Shown here: positions 11,584 to 25,172 of the stretch, piece by piece | How positions within the stretch are numbered: the first letter of the stretch is position 1 | Layout: each line of letters begins with the position of its first letter | DNA from: Mycoplasmataceae bacterium | Lineage (GTDB): Bacteria; Bacillota_I; Bacilli_A; Mycoplasmatales; Metamycoplasmataceae | Direction of reading: 5' to 3' | Length of the DNA: 46,365 nucleotides | Assembly: GCA_030154525.1 (NCBI GenBank) | Contig: JAGUQV010000090.1 | Coordinates: 1-46,365, forward strand | Translations under genes and position numbers: made by a program | The notes under the pieces: generated by a model | Told to the model about the DNA's origin: nothing | Databases searched by the model: none | The model's input: only the letters and a program-made list of their open reading frames with translations

Positions 11584-14500
11584 TTATTTCTTAGCGAATT
11601 GTTGATTATTAATCAAAGAATTTATAGAATGAATAATTTGACTTTTATTAATTATTCAATTCATCTTATTTATCTTAACAATTGGATATTTTTTTATTAA
11701 TAAAAAGTTTTTAAAATCTCTGTCCACTACATATTCATCATATGAATTAAAATATGAAAAATTATCAATTAAAAATCCTTGAATAAAATTTTGTGTAATT
11801 TTATCAATAATAGCAACATCAATTTTCATTGTTCCAATTGAAAAATTTTTGATAATTTCAATGCCAGGTAAATTATCAATTCCTTTCTCAATTCCTTTAA
11901 TAAAAGAGCCTAAAAGAACATCTTTTTTTGATTCTAACTTCAATTCCATATCTGTTAATGTATTTGATGTTAATTTTTGAATATAATTTTTCTTTTTATC
12001 ATCTGAAAAGTCTAAAAATCTTAATCATTCTTTAAAAATTCTTATATCCTCGCTGCCGCTAGGATTATTGATATCATCTGCCTTAATGGACTTTATAACA
12101 ATCATCTTGTCCTTAGCTCTTGAAATAGCAACATTAAGAGCATTCTTACCGCCCGGCTTTGCAACATATGATGAATGAAGCTTTGTATGTTTATCATAAA
12201 CAATAGTCATTATTACTAAGTCTGCCTCGTCTCCCTGAATATTTTCAATATTCCTAATTAACAATTGAGAGTTTTGAATAGCTTTTTCTATTTCTGGATG
12301 CTCAGTAAAAATTATTTTTTCAATTTTTGCTTGTTGAGAACCATTAAAACAAAGCAATATTATCTTTTTATATTTTGGTAAATTTTCTATCACTTCTTTA
12401 ATACAATATTCGACTTCTAATTTGTTTGTTGATTCTTCTCAAACACCTTCAACATTAATAACATCAATGGGTCTAATTTTATGATTTGAATTAACATCAA
12501 CAACATCTAATTCTCCCTTATAGAATATTTCTGAATTAAATGTCATTAGGGAAGCATAATTAGACCTATAATTTTTGTCAAGCAAAATACTATATACCCC
12601 TTTTGCAGAAGCAAAGTCAAGCAAAGATTCAATATCTCCGAAAGTATTTTCTCCTTCAACTTTTGCAGCAAATCAACGTGATGGTTGCATTTGTTGATCA
12701 TCTCCAGCTAATATTTTTATTTTAGCTAAATATAATATCGGGATGCCTTTTTCCAAAAAAATTTGAGAAGATTCATCAAGAATTGCATAGTCAAATTCAT
12801 TCTTTCCTCAAGACTGCAACTCAGTTTCAGGAGTTGTTATAATAATGGGAAAAAGTAACTTAATAATTTCCGAATGCTTTTTAATGAAATTATTTGGTTC
12901 TAGACTGGACGTCCTAACATCCAAAGCAAAAGAATTATATTTTAACTTCATATTTTTATCAAACTTTTTTATTTTATTGAAAATTATTTTACCCATCACT
13001 TCTTTTAGTTCCTTAGGATTATTAACTTTATCTTCATATTTATTTAAGTCAAATGAGTATAGCTTATCAATACTTTTTAAAATATCAAGATCAATAAATT
13101 TTTGGTTTTTAACAAAGTTATCTAAGTCAATATTTACATCAAGTAAATTGTTTCTGATTGCGTTAGTTGCATCTTTGACAGCGGGAGTTGTACGTGTAAA
13201 TATAGATTTTCTTAAATTATTTTTAGTCATTAAAAATCTACCAATATTTTTACTATCTTTTATCTTATCCAAATCATAAATTAGACTTGCTGGCATTTTT
13301 TTAATTATCTCAAAGACTTTTATATCAAATTTGTTTTGAGAAAGGTATCTAGAAAAAAAATTCATATTTTTATTTCCAGACGGTGTTGATTTTATTTTAT
13401 TAACTAATTTCATAAAATCTTTTTCATAATCAGAAATTATTTTAATTGGCTCTTGTGTAGAATTTGTATTAAGATTTTCCAAATATTGAATATATGCTTT
13501 AATTGGTGTATAAAATGATTTCTTATTCATTTCACGATCATTTAAAACAAAGAGACAAAACACTCCTAATTCTTCCATTCTATTTTTCAAAACTTCTAAT
13601 GCTGCTTTTTTTTGAGAAACAACTAAAGCTGTTTTTTCGTATAATAAAATGTTGGTAATAATGTTTGAGATTGTTTGAGATTTTCCTGTTCCAGGAGGAC
13701 CTCAAATAATGGTGTTTTGATTTAATGCAGAAACTACAGCTTTATCTTGGGACAAATTAGAATGTTGAATTTTATAAAAACCAAAATTTTTTTTAAACAT
13801 AATAGATTTTACTTTATCTTTATAAATATTTTTATCAAATTCAACATCTAAAATTTCATCAACACTCCCGCTCTCAATTATTTTTACCATCATTTTTCTT
13901 AAATATCCACCTGTAGGTTCGAAAAAACCCAATGTAACACCAGGCCAAAATTTTAGTTTTGAGTTTAATATTTCGTGATCCTTAAAATTTGGTGCCACTC
14001 CCTCTAATGTTTGTGGTATTTCAAAGTTTTGAGATCATGATAGTTTGATAGTTTCGTAAAGTTCTTTTATTGATAGTTTTGAAAAATCAAAATCAATATC
14101 AAATAAAAATCCATTTGATTCCAAAAAATATATAAGTTTTTCATTAATTTTAATATCTCCAATTGAAACTAATGATACATTAGAGTTTTTAATTTGTATG
14201 TTTACTTCTTTCAAAAACAATGGTGCTTGTATAGCTTTATTATCAATCTTAATTGTTACATAAATAAATCCTAAATGTAGTGGTCAAAGATTGTTTTGTT
14301 CGTTCATTGATTGTGCTTTGTTTAAAAGTATTTTTCAATTAAATGAAGATTTTTGTTTTTTAACTTCAGCAAATTTTATTATTTCTTCTTTGGCAAACAA
14401 CAATTTTTCTTCTGTCTGTTTTCCTGCTAAAATTTTTTGAATACCTTCAGGAATTGATTCGTTAAATGAATCATACAAATTTGAAATTTCTGAAAAATTT

Positions 14501-14754
14501 TCTATCAATTTAACTTCGTCTTTGAAAGAAATAATATCTGTCTCAGTTAGAGATAATAAAAAAAATTTATTGATAATCATTTTGTAAAAAAAATTGTTGC
14601 CAAATTTTTTCTCAATATCAAAGAAGTGATTATTATTTATATTTGAAAATATGCAAGAATCATTTGTTGAAATATTAAGCAAATTATTTAAAATTTTCTT
14701 ATAATTTTTAGTATTTTTCTTACTTAAATTCAAACTATTGGTATTTATATTCAT
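11584..14754 (-). CDS. Superfamily 1 (UPF1/DNA2-like) helicase, large AAA protein
   Basis: Seven apparent fragments share one frame and join through TGA codons into 1,056 residues. The N-terminal 340 residues resemble the poorly characterised domain found ahead of such ATPases. Walker A GPPGTGKSQT is near residue 350, Walker B AILDESSQ near 658, GDDQQMQPSR near 685 (motif III), LDKNYRS near 730 (motif IV), IQGDEADLVI near 840 (motif V) and VAISRAKDKM near 878 (motif VI). The last 140 residues look like a PLD/endonuclease-like tail typical of these proteins, but no catalytic motif was recognised. Whether it acts on DNA or RNA is unknown. TATAAT sits eight bases before the ATG and there is no ribosome-binding site. 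Confidence 0.85.
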
Positions 14755-14761
14755 ATTAAAA

Positions 14762-14768
14762 TATTATA
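14762..14768. promoter_or_regulatory. Overlapping divergent -10 boxes, helicase and thiT-like gene
   Basis: The two ATGs are separated by only 21 bases. TATAAT reads leftward at 14768-14763 and TATTAT rightward at 14762-14767, each eight bases before its ATG. The seven bases TATTATA thus appear to serve both promoters. Confidence 0.5.
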
Positions 14769-14775
14769 CATAATA

Positions 14776-15390
14776 ATGTTGATAAGTTATAATTTAAAAG
14801 GAATGAAAAACAAATTAATTATTAAAGATATTGCGTTGTCTGGCACCCTAGTTAGTTTGATTATTTTTTTAAATTTAATCTCTTCTTTGTTTCCAATAAT
14901 TTTAGGATATTCAGCGGATTTTTATTTAATCATTTTTGCAATCACATTAGTAATATTGAGAACATATTTTATAAAATTTTTAGTACTTATTTTTGTTCCG
15001 TGTTTATTATTGCTGTTTTCAAATGTTTATTGAATTAATTTACTGCAAGTATTATTTGAATATTTTTTTTCCGTATGATGTTTTTTCCCATTTATGTTTG
15101 GAAATAATTTAATTCAAAAAACATGCATGATTAACAATAAAAAGATTACAATAACCATTTTATTTTCTATCTTGTTTGTTTTTTGTTGAACCATCAAAAT
15201 GATGCTACATGTCTTGGCCGGTTACTACTGGTGGACTAGCAATAATTGGAGTGGTTCATTTGCAATTAATTTCCCTCTTGCACTAGTTAATATCATTCTA
15301 ACAATACCCATATTCATTATGATTTTCCCAAGAACACTGAAAGGAGCGAATACATATTATTCTAATATTTGAGATGACCAAAAAAGCTAA
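14776..15390 (+). CDS. ECF transporter S component, ThiT-like (probable thiamine)
   Basis: A 204-residue membrane protein with about six hydrophobic segments, the size of ECF substrate-binding subunits. Towards the C-terminus the stretch HVLAGYYWW, followed by a Trp/Ser/Asn-rich loop and a last helix, resembles the thiamine-binding region of ThiT, where a His-x-x-x-Gly pattern leads into aromatic residues. Thiamine is therefore the likely vitamin, but this is a motif-level inference. No ECF ATPases or T component are nearby, as is usual for stand-alone S components. ATG 14776 follows a -10-like box by eight bases; ATG 14803 is an alternative that loses nine residues. No TPP riboswitch can fit in the 21-base upstream gap. 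Confidence 0.55.
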
Positions 15391-15398
15391 TTTTATAC

Positions 15399-15404
15399 TA
15401 TAAT
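15399..15404 (+). promoter_or_regulatory. -10 box of lysS
   Basis: TATAAT 24 bases before the lysS ATG, leaving room for a short leader that carries GGGAG, in contrast with the leaderless genes nearby. Confidence 0.5.
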
Positions 15405-15428
15405 TAAATTAAATAATTGGGAGATAAT

Positions 15429-17728
<2,300 letters not shown>

Positions 17729-18565
17729 TTACAATATATTATCTTTTATAAAATGGTAAATACCGTCTTCGTTATTGCTTTTAGTAATATGAGTTGCTAC
17801 TTTTTTCAATTCATTAATTGCATTTTCCATTGCAACAGAATATTTAACTGCTTCAAACATTGAAATATCATTTTCAGCATCCCCAAAAACAATTGTTTTA
17901 TTTAAGTTTAGGGACATTAAATCACCTATAAATCTCACGCCATTACCTTTTGAAGAATTAATTGGTATAATATCCAAAATATTTTCTTGAGATTCCAATA
18001 ATGTAAAAAGAGGCATTTCAATTTTTGCTCATTTTCTAAAATTAGAAATAACACTGCCATTAATGTTATGTGTTGGTATTAAAAATTTCATTATTTTGTT
18101 ATCTTCAATCACAAATGTCTCACTAATTTTCTTTAATGACCAACGATGTTCAGGTAGAGAATCATTTATTCTCTTTGTCAATGAATTTATTCAAATATTA
18201 TTATCATCACAATCATAAAGCATATCTGTTGCAGTGTAAATTAGATATGGAATTTTATTATCAATAAAATATTTTCTTAATTTTTTAGATGAATCAAAGT
18301 TATATAACTCTGCATTAATTACCTTTTGATTATCTCAATCTATAATCAAGCCGCCATTTATACAAATTACATTCGAATTAACCTTTAGCTGTTCTAACTC
18401 GTGCTTAATCATAAAGGGTGGTCTTCCCGTTGCAACAAAGACATTAATATTAATATTTTTTAAATTTTCAATAATTTCAAGTGTTTTAGGAGAAATGGTT
18501 TTGTCGTTTTTTAAAGCAGTCCCATCAAGATCAATAAAAACATTTTCAATATCTAATTTATTCAT
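17729..18565 (-). CDS. Cof-type HAD phosphatase
   Basis: The 278-residue protein carries a complete HAD set: FIDLDGTALKND (nucleophile Asp and acid/base Asp), FVATGRPP, SSKGNGV (motif III Lys) and VFGDAENDISMFE. The cap domain lies between motifs II and III, as in Cof/YidA enzymes that dephosphorylate sugar phosphates or other small phosphometabolites; the substrate cannot be predicted. TATAAT is eight bases before the ATG and no ribosome-binding site is seen. Its TAA directly abuts the TAA of the opposing HAD gene, making a convergent pair of paralogous-fold genes, this one with canonical motifs. Confidence 0.9.
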
Positions 18566-18573
18566 ATTTATAA

Positions 18574-18579
18574 ATTATA
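18574..18579 (-). promoter_or_regulatory. -10 box of the Cof-type gene
   Basis: Minus-strand TATAAT eight bases before the start codon, with no ribosome-binding site in between. Confidence 0.45.
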
Positions 18580-18684
18580 CTATTAAATCAAAACTTTTTT
18601 TCAGATGGTATAAACTTTGTCAAAAAAATAATCATATTACAATGAAATATAAAGATTCATTAAATAATAAACATTTCAAATCTC

Positions 18685-18710
18685 ATCCTTTAATTTGTAA
18701 ATTAAAGGAT
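18685..18710. terminator. Perfect 12-bp inverted repeat, possible terminator or operator
   Basis: Arms ATCCTTTAATTT (18685-18696) and AAATTAAAGGAT (18699-18710) are separated by two bases. It lies in the 180-base gap between the hinT stop and the Cof-gene start. No T-run follows on either strand, so a classical intrinsic terminator is doubtful; an operator or a processing site is equally possible. Nothing else convincing is in this gap. Confidence 0.4.
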
Positions 18711-18745
18711 TAATGAAAGGTACAGTAAATTTTTAAAATGGGTAA

Positions 18746-19075
18746 TTAATTTGGTAATTTGGTAGATGGTATAATATGAATGTGTGTGTGAAAAACGACT
18801 TGATTAGAAGATGGTTCATTATTAACAACTAATTTAAATCCATCAGCCTTTTGCTTAATCATTTCTTTTTTTGCCAATTTTCTTGCAATAGAAAAACAAT
18901 ACCTTAAATCTTGTTCTTTAATTGTGATTAAATTTCTAGAATATGTTTTAGGCACAACCAAAAAATGTCCTTTTGTTTTTGGGTTAGTGTCATAAAAAGC
19001 AATTACTCTTTTGTTTTCAAATAGTATGTTTGATTTAATTTCTTTTTTGATAATTTTTAAAAATAGATTTTTCAT
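18746..19075 (-). CDS. hinT: HIT-family protein (HinT-like)
   Basis: The 109-residue protein has the histidine triad HTHIHIIP near its C-terminus and the HIT fold pattern FYDTNPKTKGHFLVVPK. The family hydrolyses nucleoside phosphoramidates and related AMP conjugates. It is the last gene of an operon behind two large membrane proteins; in Mycoplasma hominis the HinT protein is encoded with, and binds, membrane proteins P80 and P60, and the order here is the same. The start at 19075 is 14 bases after the P60 stop with no clear ribosome-binding site, so coupled translation is likely. Confidence 0.9.
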   Translation of the reverse strand: MKNLFLKIIKKEIKSNILFENKRVIAFYDTNPKTKGHFLVVPKTYSRNLITIKEQDLRYCFSIARKLAKKEMIKQKADGFKLVVNNEPSSNQVVFHTHIHIIPSTKLPN

Positions 19076-19089
19076 ATTAATAAATAATT

Positions 19090-21003
19090 TTAAATTTGCG
19101 GTCTAGGTTTTGCATAATCTGGTTTATTTTTAATATACAAAATTCCCATCTCTTCTAAAATTGCATTTACTTCCTTAATAACGCCTGGACGCAGAGCAAT
19201 ATCATTCAAAACCAAAACTGATTTAATTTCTTTAATTAATTCTGGATCATTCATATATAGGTAAAATGCCAATATTCTTTTAGAGGCTGAATCTTCTCAT
19301 GGTGTATCTTTCATTGAAAATTTACCAACAGCTTTAGGTTGATTGTTAATTGTTTTAATTTTCTTTTGGTTTGAAGTATTTTCAGTTTCTCAAATAAAAT
19401 TAGGTAATAATCTAATATAATAATCAACATTTATTTTTCCAGCTACAATAGGATTAATTCCATATAAATGTTGTTTTGCAAATGGTGTATTGGCCATTGC
19501 ATCATTAAAAGTGAATTTGTCTGATAATTCTGAAACGATTTGTGAATCAGAAGGACTGGGAGTTTGATTTCAATTAATGAAAACATCGTATAAATAATTT
19601 TCAAAATTTAATAAAGGAGTGGCAGGATCATTATAACCATATGCCATTTTTAATTGAATTGATTGAGCAGTACCTGATTTCAATATTGGAACTATATCAA
19701 TTATTTTTCATGTGTTAAACCCTTCTGTTAATTGGTTATTCAAAACTAGATCATTATTATTAAAAATTAAATCTTCCATAACAATTTGGTGCGATTTTTT
19801 ACGTATGGTTTCAGATAAATTATTAATTGAAATTGGAGCTAAAAAAGCTGAATTAGCGTTTTTAGCATTTATATCATTTATTTTTTTTCTAATGTCCAAA
19901 CTATCATAAGAAACCAATTTGTTTGTCTCAGTATTTAAAAGACCTGTTTTTGTTTTATTAAAAGTTCTAATTGTGTCTTCATTTATACTTAAATCGCCTT
20001 CTCCGCTAGGTGTTGATGATTCAAGAGTTATATTATAACCTTTAAATTTCAAGGCATTGTTATTAAATAATTGATCATTTGAATTAATTAATAAATTTTG
20101 TGAAAAAATAGTATTTAATGATTGTTTTCCTCTTGTTAATTCTAAATAATCAGAAGGATTTAAAATAAATTTATTTTGTCAATTTTCAATTTGTTCAGGA
20201 TCATCTGAAGCATAATTTCACTTAACTTTTGGAGCTTTTTGAACTAAGTATTTTTCTAAAAAATAAGTTGGACTATTAATATCAAAACTAGTTGCTGTTC
20301 AATGATCAATACTATTGACATCTTTATCAATAACTTGATTATAAGTAGTACCTTTTTGAATTAATTCTGCATTAGAAGCTGTAAAATAAAACTCTGCAAT
20401 AATCATATTTAATAATTCATTTTGAATTTCAGTTTGAACTATCTTATAAAGTAATTCAAATTCTTCTTTAAATTTTATTTTATCTGTTGATGAAGAAGAA
20501 TAACCGAATTCAGGTTTAAAATAGTTTTTAATATCATAAAAAGTTCCATTTACATTTAAAGATAAATTCTTTTCAATTCAAATTTCTTTTTGCTGTTGAA
20601 AATAAATTAAATTTGAAGAAGATTTTCAACTTGTGAAAAAATCAAAAGCACTAAATAAGTGATCATTTATTTCTGTAGATATTTCTAAAATTGGCTTTCC
20701 AGCAATTTCTGTTAAAGTTTCATCATCAAATTTTAAATCAAGCAAGTAATTCTTTACAGCTTCCTTTTCCCTTTTATCTATAGGATTTGTTGGATTTTTT
20801 GACTTCAAGTAAAGCTCTGCAAAAGCATCTCTTGACCAAAAGTTAGCATATGTAATTTTTGCTTCATCTGAAGTTAATTGCTCTAATTGTGAAGCAAGAT
20901 CTTCATCAAAATCAGGAATAACTGCACAAGATACAAATGATGTTGCAACAATTGGAACAGTAACAACAGATGGTATTCACAATCACTTTTTAAAATTCGA
21001 CAT
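19090..21003 (-). CDS. Lipoprotein, P60-like (HinT-associated membrane complex)
   Basis: The 637-residue protein starts with a short basic segment and a hydrophobic stretch ending in SFVSC. C26 fits a lipobox, so it should be a lipid-anchored surface protein. The rest is hydrophilic with no recognised domain. It lies between a P80-like gene (stop/start overlap TAATG at 21005-21001) and hinT. The P60 assignment therefore rests on gene order, length and lipoprotein character, not on direct similarity that can be checked here. Function in the P80/P60 complex is unknown. Several TGA codons are read as Trp. Confidence 0.7.
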
Positions 21004-23441
21004 TATTTACCACCTAAATTATTGACTGCTTTAATTTCAATTATTTTGTTTAATTTATTAAAGAATTCTGCATAAATTAAATTTAATCCTTGGAATGTTC
21101 CGACATTATAATTAAATCCATTATAGAAAACTAAATCATAATCGCTAGACGCAGTCTTTGTTTCTCTAAAGTCATAACTATTCATTGAGGACACTAAGCC
21201 ATCTATAAATTCGAAAATTCCCTCCAAAGCCTTTGTTCTTTCGGGATCAATAATATTATTAATATTTCCAATAATGTTTTCATAAACTGAATTAAATATC
21301 TTTGTAGATGACTCTGGATTTAATGTGCTATCCTTTTCAATTAATTTCAAAATTATGTAATCCTTATTTTCTTCCATAAGAATTTTAGTGATAATATTAT
21401 CATTGGCAATTTTATTATATTGAGCAGCAATGTCATATAGGACAACTTGGTCAGGATTGTCAGCAACATCAATAGTATTTTGAACATCTCTTTTCAACAT
21501 AGCTGTAGCAGAACTATCTACAACATTTTCTATGTTATATATTTTTAAACCTGTATCGTTCGCAAATAAATATGTTCCTGTTGGTCCATTAGGTGTTGGG
21601 AGACTTAATTCATATACAGTTCATTTCTTTCAATCTTCTTTACCAACAACATCTAATCCATCACCGTATGGATTGCTATCATAAAATGATTCTTTTATTA
21701 AATTACCAAAAACAATATTAAACGGACTATCATCTATTAAATCTATTTTTTCAAATAAATCAATGTTGTATTGATACAAATTAAAATCAATAGCAGGCGA
21801 AAATGCAACTTCGCTTTCCAAACTATCTGGAATACTAAATTTAGGAACAAGACTATCATTTAAAAATTTTGCTAAATCTTGAATTAGAGGACTAACGGTT
21901 GAAGTTGGTGATTGATCTATTTTTAAAATTTTATTCAAAAATATAATTAAAGGATTACTTTTACGTATTTTATATATTCCATCTGTTTCAGTAGGATTGT
22001 CTATTGCTGAAATAGCTGCAATATGAAATGCTCTAGATTCATTTTCGTTTGCAATTAATGATGCCTTAGAAGCTACCTTCGAAGATCCTAATTGTGATCC
22101 TGATGTTTGTGCAGCTTTTGTTGTGTCAGGAGTTCCAGTATCTGATGAAACCATAGTATTCAAAACTGTTTTATCAATTAATTGTTGTTCAGGTGTAGAT
22201 TGTGTATTTGCTCCTTTAAAATTTGAAAGATGTTCAAATGGAATAATTAATTTTCCACTTTCCGATCTTTTTACAGTAAATAATTGTTTAAGTACTGCTT
22301 TTGTAATGACTCAAGGCATTTTGGTACTAGATGTATTTTGCATAATTGGAATTGAAAAACTACTAATGTTAGTAGATTTGAAATAATCTTTATACAATTT
22401 AGGTAGACGATTAACTGGGTTTCTTTCTGATAAAACATAAGATTTATTTTCATAAACTGAAATTGGAACTTCATTTGAAGGAGTTAAAGGGTTTCTTTTT
22501 GAAGGTATTGCAATATTAGATTTTCCTGAACTTAAAAAATTATCTAATCCAACACCAATATCATCAGAAAATAATCTTGTTCCAGCAAAAATGGTTTGTT
22601 CCTTTCCATCATCATCTTTATATTTAATGTCTTGAATGTTTCTCAATGACAGGTCGCTTTCTTTTCAAATTGAAATATTAATGGATGCACTATTAAATCT
22701 AGCAAATGCTGCTGTCTTTGCAATGGTTTTTGTCATATAATCAATTGCTTCTTTTTCAGTGCTTGAATTACCATATAATTCATTGGTTTTTAACTCATTT
22801 TTTCATTTCTCAGGCCAATCCACAGGAAATGATTCTCTAATTGTCTTTTTGGAAGCATTTAATTGTGACTCTTGTGCGGATCTAATATCTTTATAAGATT
22901 TTGAAACGTCAACTCCGAATGAAGTTGCGCCAACTTTGTTTGTTGTTCCTAAATATTTAGTGTTATTAACAAATGCTTCGAATTTTAAGAATGCATTTCT
23001 TTCTTCATTATAAAGTTTTTCAACAATAATATTTTCAATTTTCTCAGTGTCAATATCAATTTGTTTTTTGTTTTTATTCTGATCTAAAATATCACCAACA
23101 ATAATTTGGTCGCCATCAGTTCCACCTAAAACTAAAGAGTCATTTGGTAACGCTTTCCTAACTTTATATTCTTCTCACCCCAAACCAACAGGTAAACCTA
23201 TTCCTAAAGACAAAAAAGCCAATATTGAAATACCGAAAAATCACTTTACTCTCTTATCTTTTGGATTTACTTGGACATTTCCATGATCAATATTTGATGT
23301 TGTATTAATACTAGAAATTTTTTGTGAAATTGACTTTTTAGGTTTTGGTGCTTTGATTATCTTTTCTTTTGGCGGCTTAATTATCTTCTCTTTGGGAGCT
23401 TTAATTATCTTTTCTTTTTTAGCTTTTTTTTCTTTTTTCAT
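21003..23441 (-). CDS. Membrane protein, P80-like (HinT-associated complex)
   Basis: The 812-residue protein has a very basic cytoplasmic N-terminus with near-perfect repeats (KEKIIKAP, KEKIIKPP, KEKIIKAP within residues 9-35). One membrane segment lies near residues 67-89 (WFFGISILAFLSLGIG), and a large predicted outside domain follows. The start is ATG 23441, preceded by GAGGGAG; an upstream TTG in frame overlaps this site and is rejected. Gene order P80-P60-HinT matches the M. hominis-type operon. The lysine-rich N-terminus could contact HinT or nucleic acid on the inner face, but that is speculation. Confidence 0.7.
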
Positions 23442-23502
23442 TAAAGGCTCCCTCAATTTATTTTCACCTAATATTTTATTTATAAGTGCTAAATTTATAA
23501 AA

Positions 23503-23511
23503 ATTATATCA
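23503..23511 (-). promoter_or_regulatory. Extended -10 promoter of the P80-P60-hinT operon
   Basis: Minus-strand TGATATAAT (a TG-N-TATAAT extended -10), about 60 bases before the P80 ATG. No -35 hexamer is visible at the right distance, consistent with an extended -10 promoter. Confidence 0.5.
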
Positions 23512-23538
23512 TTTTTAACATAAGGTAATAATATTTTA

Positions 23539-23567
23539 TAGTTTGTTTTAAACTAATTATATATAAT
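23539..23567 (+). promoter_or_regulatory. Promoter of the LicD-like gene with inverted repeat at -35
   Basis: TATAAT at 23562-23567 is ten bases before the ATG. Arms TAGTTT (23539-23544) and AAACTA (23550-23555) cover the -35 position and could be an operator. Confidence 0.35.
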
Positions 23568-23577
23568 AAGTTAATAT

Positions 23578-24294
23578 ATGAATGAAGTAGATAAAAAAGA
23601 ATATATTAATATATTTGAAAAATTTGTTTCTATATGTAGTAAAAATAATTTATGATATTCATTAGCAAATGATACTTTACTAAGTGCAAAAACTGACATC
23701 AATTATTTCCACAATAATGGTATTTTAGAAATTTTCATCACTAGTGAAACATTCACTTTTCTAAAGTTTAATTATAAAAAAAATATAATTGATTTCACTA
23801 ATTCAGATAAATTTTATTTGTCTACTCCTTTTTTTTATATTAAAAATAATAATAAGTTTATAAAAATAATAATAATAACTCCCACAAGTATAAAAAAAGT
23901 GGAAAATTTTTGTAATATTAAAAATAGAATAAAATATAACTATTCTAACTTTTTAACATTTGGGAGTAATGGTAAAATAATTAACAGTATTAGTTGTTTT
24001 ATTTTTAAATTATTTTCATATTTATTTTATCCCATTGACCATAAACAGTCTTATGATAAATTATATGTAGAAAATTATCAAGGTTTTTTTGCAATTAACT
24101 CATTGAATGAAACGCCAAATAAGAATTGGTTTCCTAATTTGACTTTCAAGAGAGAAGATATTCGATTTTTATCTATTAAAACACATGTATTTGTGGAATG
24201 CAATAGTTTTTTAAAATCAAGATATGGAGAAACATGAGCAGATGGTGTGGATATTAAACGTTCTAACTATGACTATATTAAAATAATAAAATAA
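23578..24294 (+). CDS. LicD-like protein (possible nucleotidyl/phosphocholine transferase)
   Basis: A 238-residue protein. NDTLLSAKTD near residue 35 resembles the GTLLGAxRH start of LicD proteins, and FLKSRYGETWADGVD near the end resembles their YG-x-x-W tail. LicD enzymes transfer phosphocholine or related groups to surface glycans and lipids. The acidic metal motif normally following (WDDDID) appears as NNGILEIF, so catalytic residues are missing or altered; it may be an inactive or diverged member. No signal peptide or membrane helix. Start ATG 23578, no ribosome-binding site. It ends ten bases before the stop of the opposing ABC ATPase. Confidence 0.5.
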
Positions 24295-24304
24295 TAAAAC
24301 GAAC

Positions 24305-25171
24305 CTATTTGTTTGTTTCATCTTGCACAATTTTGGAGTTAGATAATTTTATAACTCTTGTGGAATACTTAATAAGTTCTGGATCGTGCGAAACCATAAT
24401 AATGGTTTTTCCTAACTCCATATTTATTTTTCTTAAAAGTTCCATAACAATAGTTCCTGTTTTTTTATCAAGGGCTCCTGTCGGTTCATCAGCAAAAATA
24501 ATTTCACTATTTTTAGCTAATGCTCTCAAAATAGAAATTCTTTGTTGTTGACCCCCTGACATTTGAGAAGGATATTTATCAATTACATCAATTAAATCAA
24601 AATCTTCAAACATTTTTTTAATATCCTGTTGTTTCGATTTATCTTTTTGTAAATACAATCCTGTTTCTACATTATCAAATCCACTTAAATTATTAAGCAA
24701 ATTATAGCTTTGGAAAATAAAAGCTAATTTATTTCTACGAAATGTCGTTAGTTGCATATTTGATAAATATGGTAAGTTTTGATTAGAAACGATTAGGTCT
24801 CCTGAAGTTGGTCTATCTAAACCTGACATTAAATTCAATAATGTTGTTTTTCCTGATCCTGATTTTCCATATAATATAACAAAATCTCCAGTCTTAATAG
24901 ATAATGTTAAATCAGTCAAAACTCTGGTTGTGTTTCCACCTGAAATATAGTACTTATTTAAATTTTTAATATCAATTATGTTACCAACTTCATTTATTTT
25001 ATTTGCATGTTCATCAGATTTTCTTTTTGTGTTATTTGCTTTATTTAATTGTCTTTTTAATTTATAATCAATTTTAATGATTTGAGAATCTGAATGTAAA
25101 TTATCACTAGTGCTCTTTTCTTTTAAAAAATTCTTTAAAAATTTATCTTTTATATCTTTTATATCTTTCAT
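24305..25171 (-). CDS. ABC transporter ATP-binding protein, MacB/LolD-like
   Basis: The 288-residue ATPase has Walker A GKSGSGKTT at residues 102-110, signature MSGGQQQRISILRAL and Walker B IIFADEPTGALDKKTG, the pattern of ATPases that drive FtsX-type permeases. About 65 charged residues, opening with the repeat KDIKDIKDK, precede the domain; the repeat comes from a short tandem DNA repeat. The start ATG at 25171 has AAGGGAG upstream, and the stop of the giant permease lies between them, so the two are one operon. It probably forms a mechanotransmission-type complex with that permease. Stop is TAG. Confidence 0.92.
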   Translation of the reverse strand: MKDIKDIKDKFLKNFLKEKSTSDNLHSDSQIIKIDYKLKRQLNKANNTKRKSDEHANKINEVGNIIDIKNLNKYYISGGNTTRVLTDLTLSIKTGDFVILYGKSGSGKTTLLNLMSGLDRPTSGDLIVSNQNLPYLSNMQLTTFRRNKLAFIFQSYNLLNNLSGFDNVETGLYLQKDKSKQQDIKKMFEDFDLIDVIDKYPSQMSGGQQQRISILRALAKNSEIIFADEPTGALDKKTGTIVMELLRKINMELGKTIIMVSHDPELIKYSTRVIKLSNSKIVQDETNK

Positions 25172-25172
25172 A

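Noticed and set aside
11584-14754. Seven short ORFs looking like a broken helicase pseudogene
   Set aside because: All share one frame, the breaks are TGA codons, and the helicase motifs are intact and in order.
14755-14775. TPP riboswitch for the ThiT-like gene
   Set aside because: Only 21 bases are available, far too short.
18642-18713. 23-residue micro-ORF including the palindrome (ATG AAA TAT ...)
   Set aside because: No ribosome-binding site or -10 box at useful distance; sequence looks like intergenic AT DNA.
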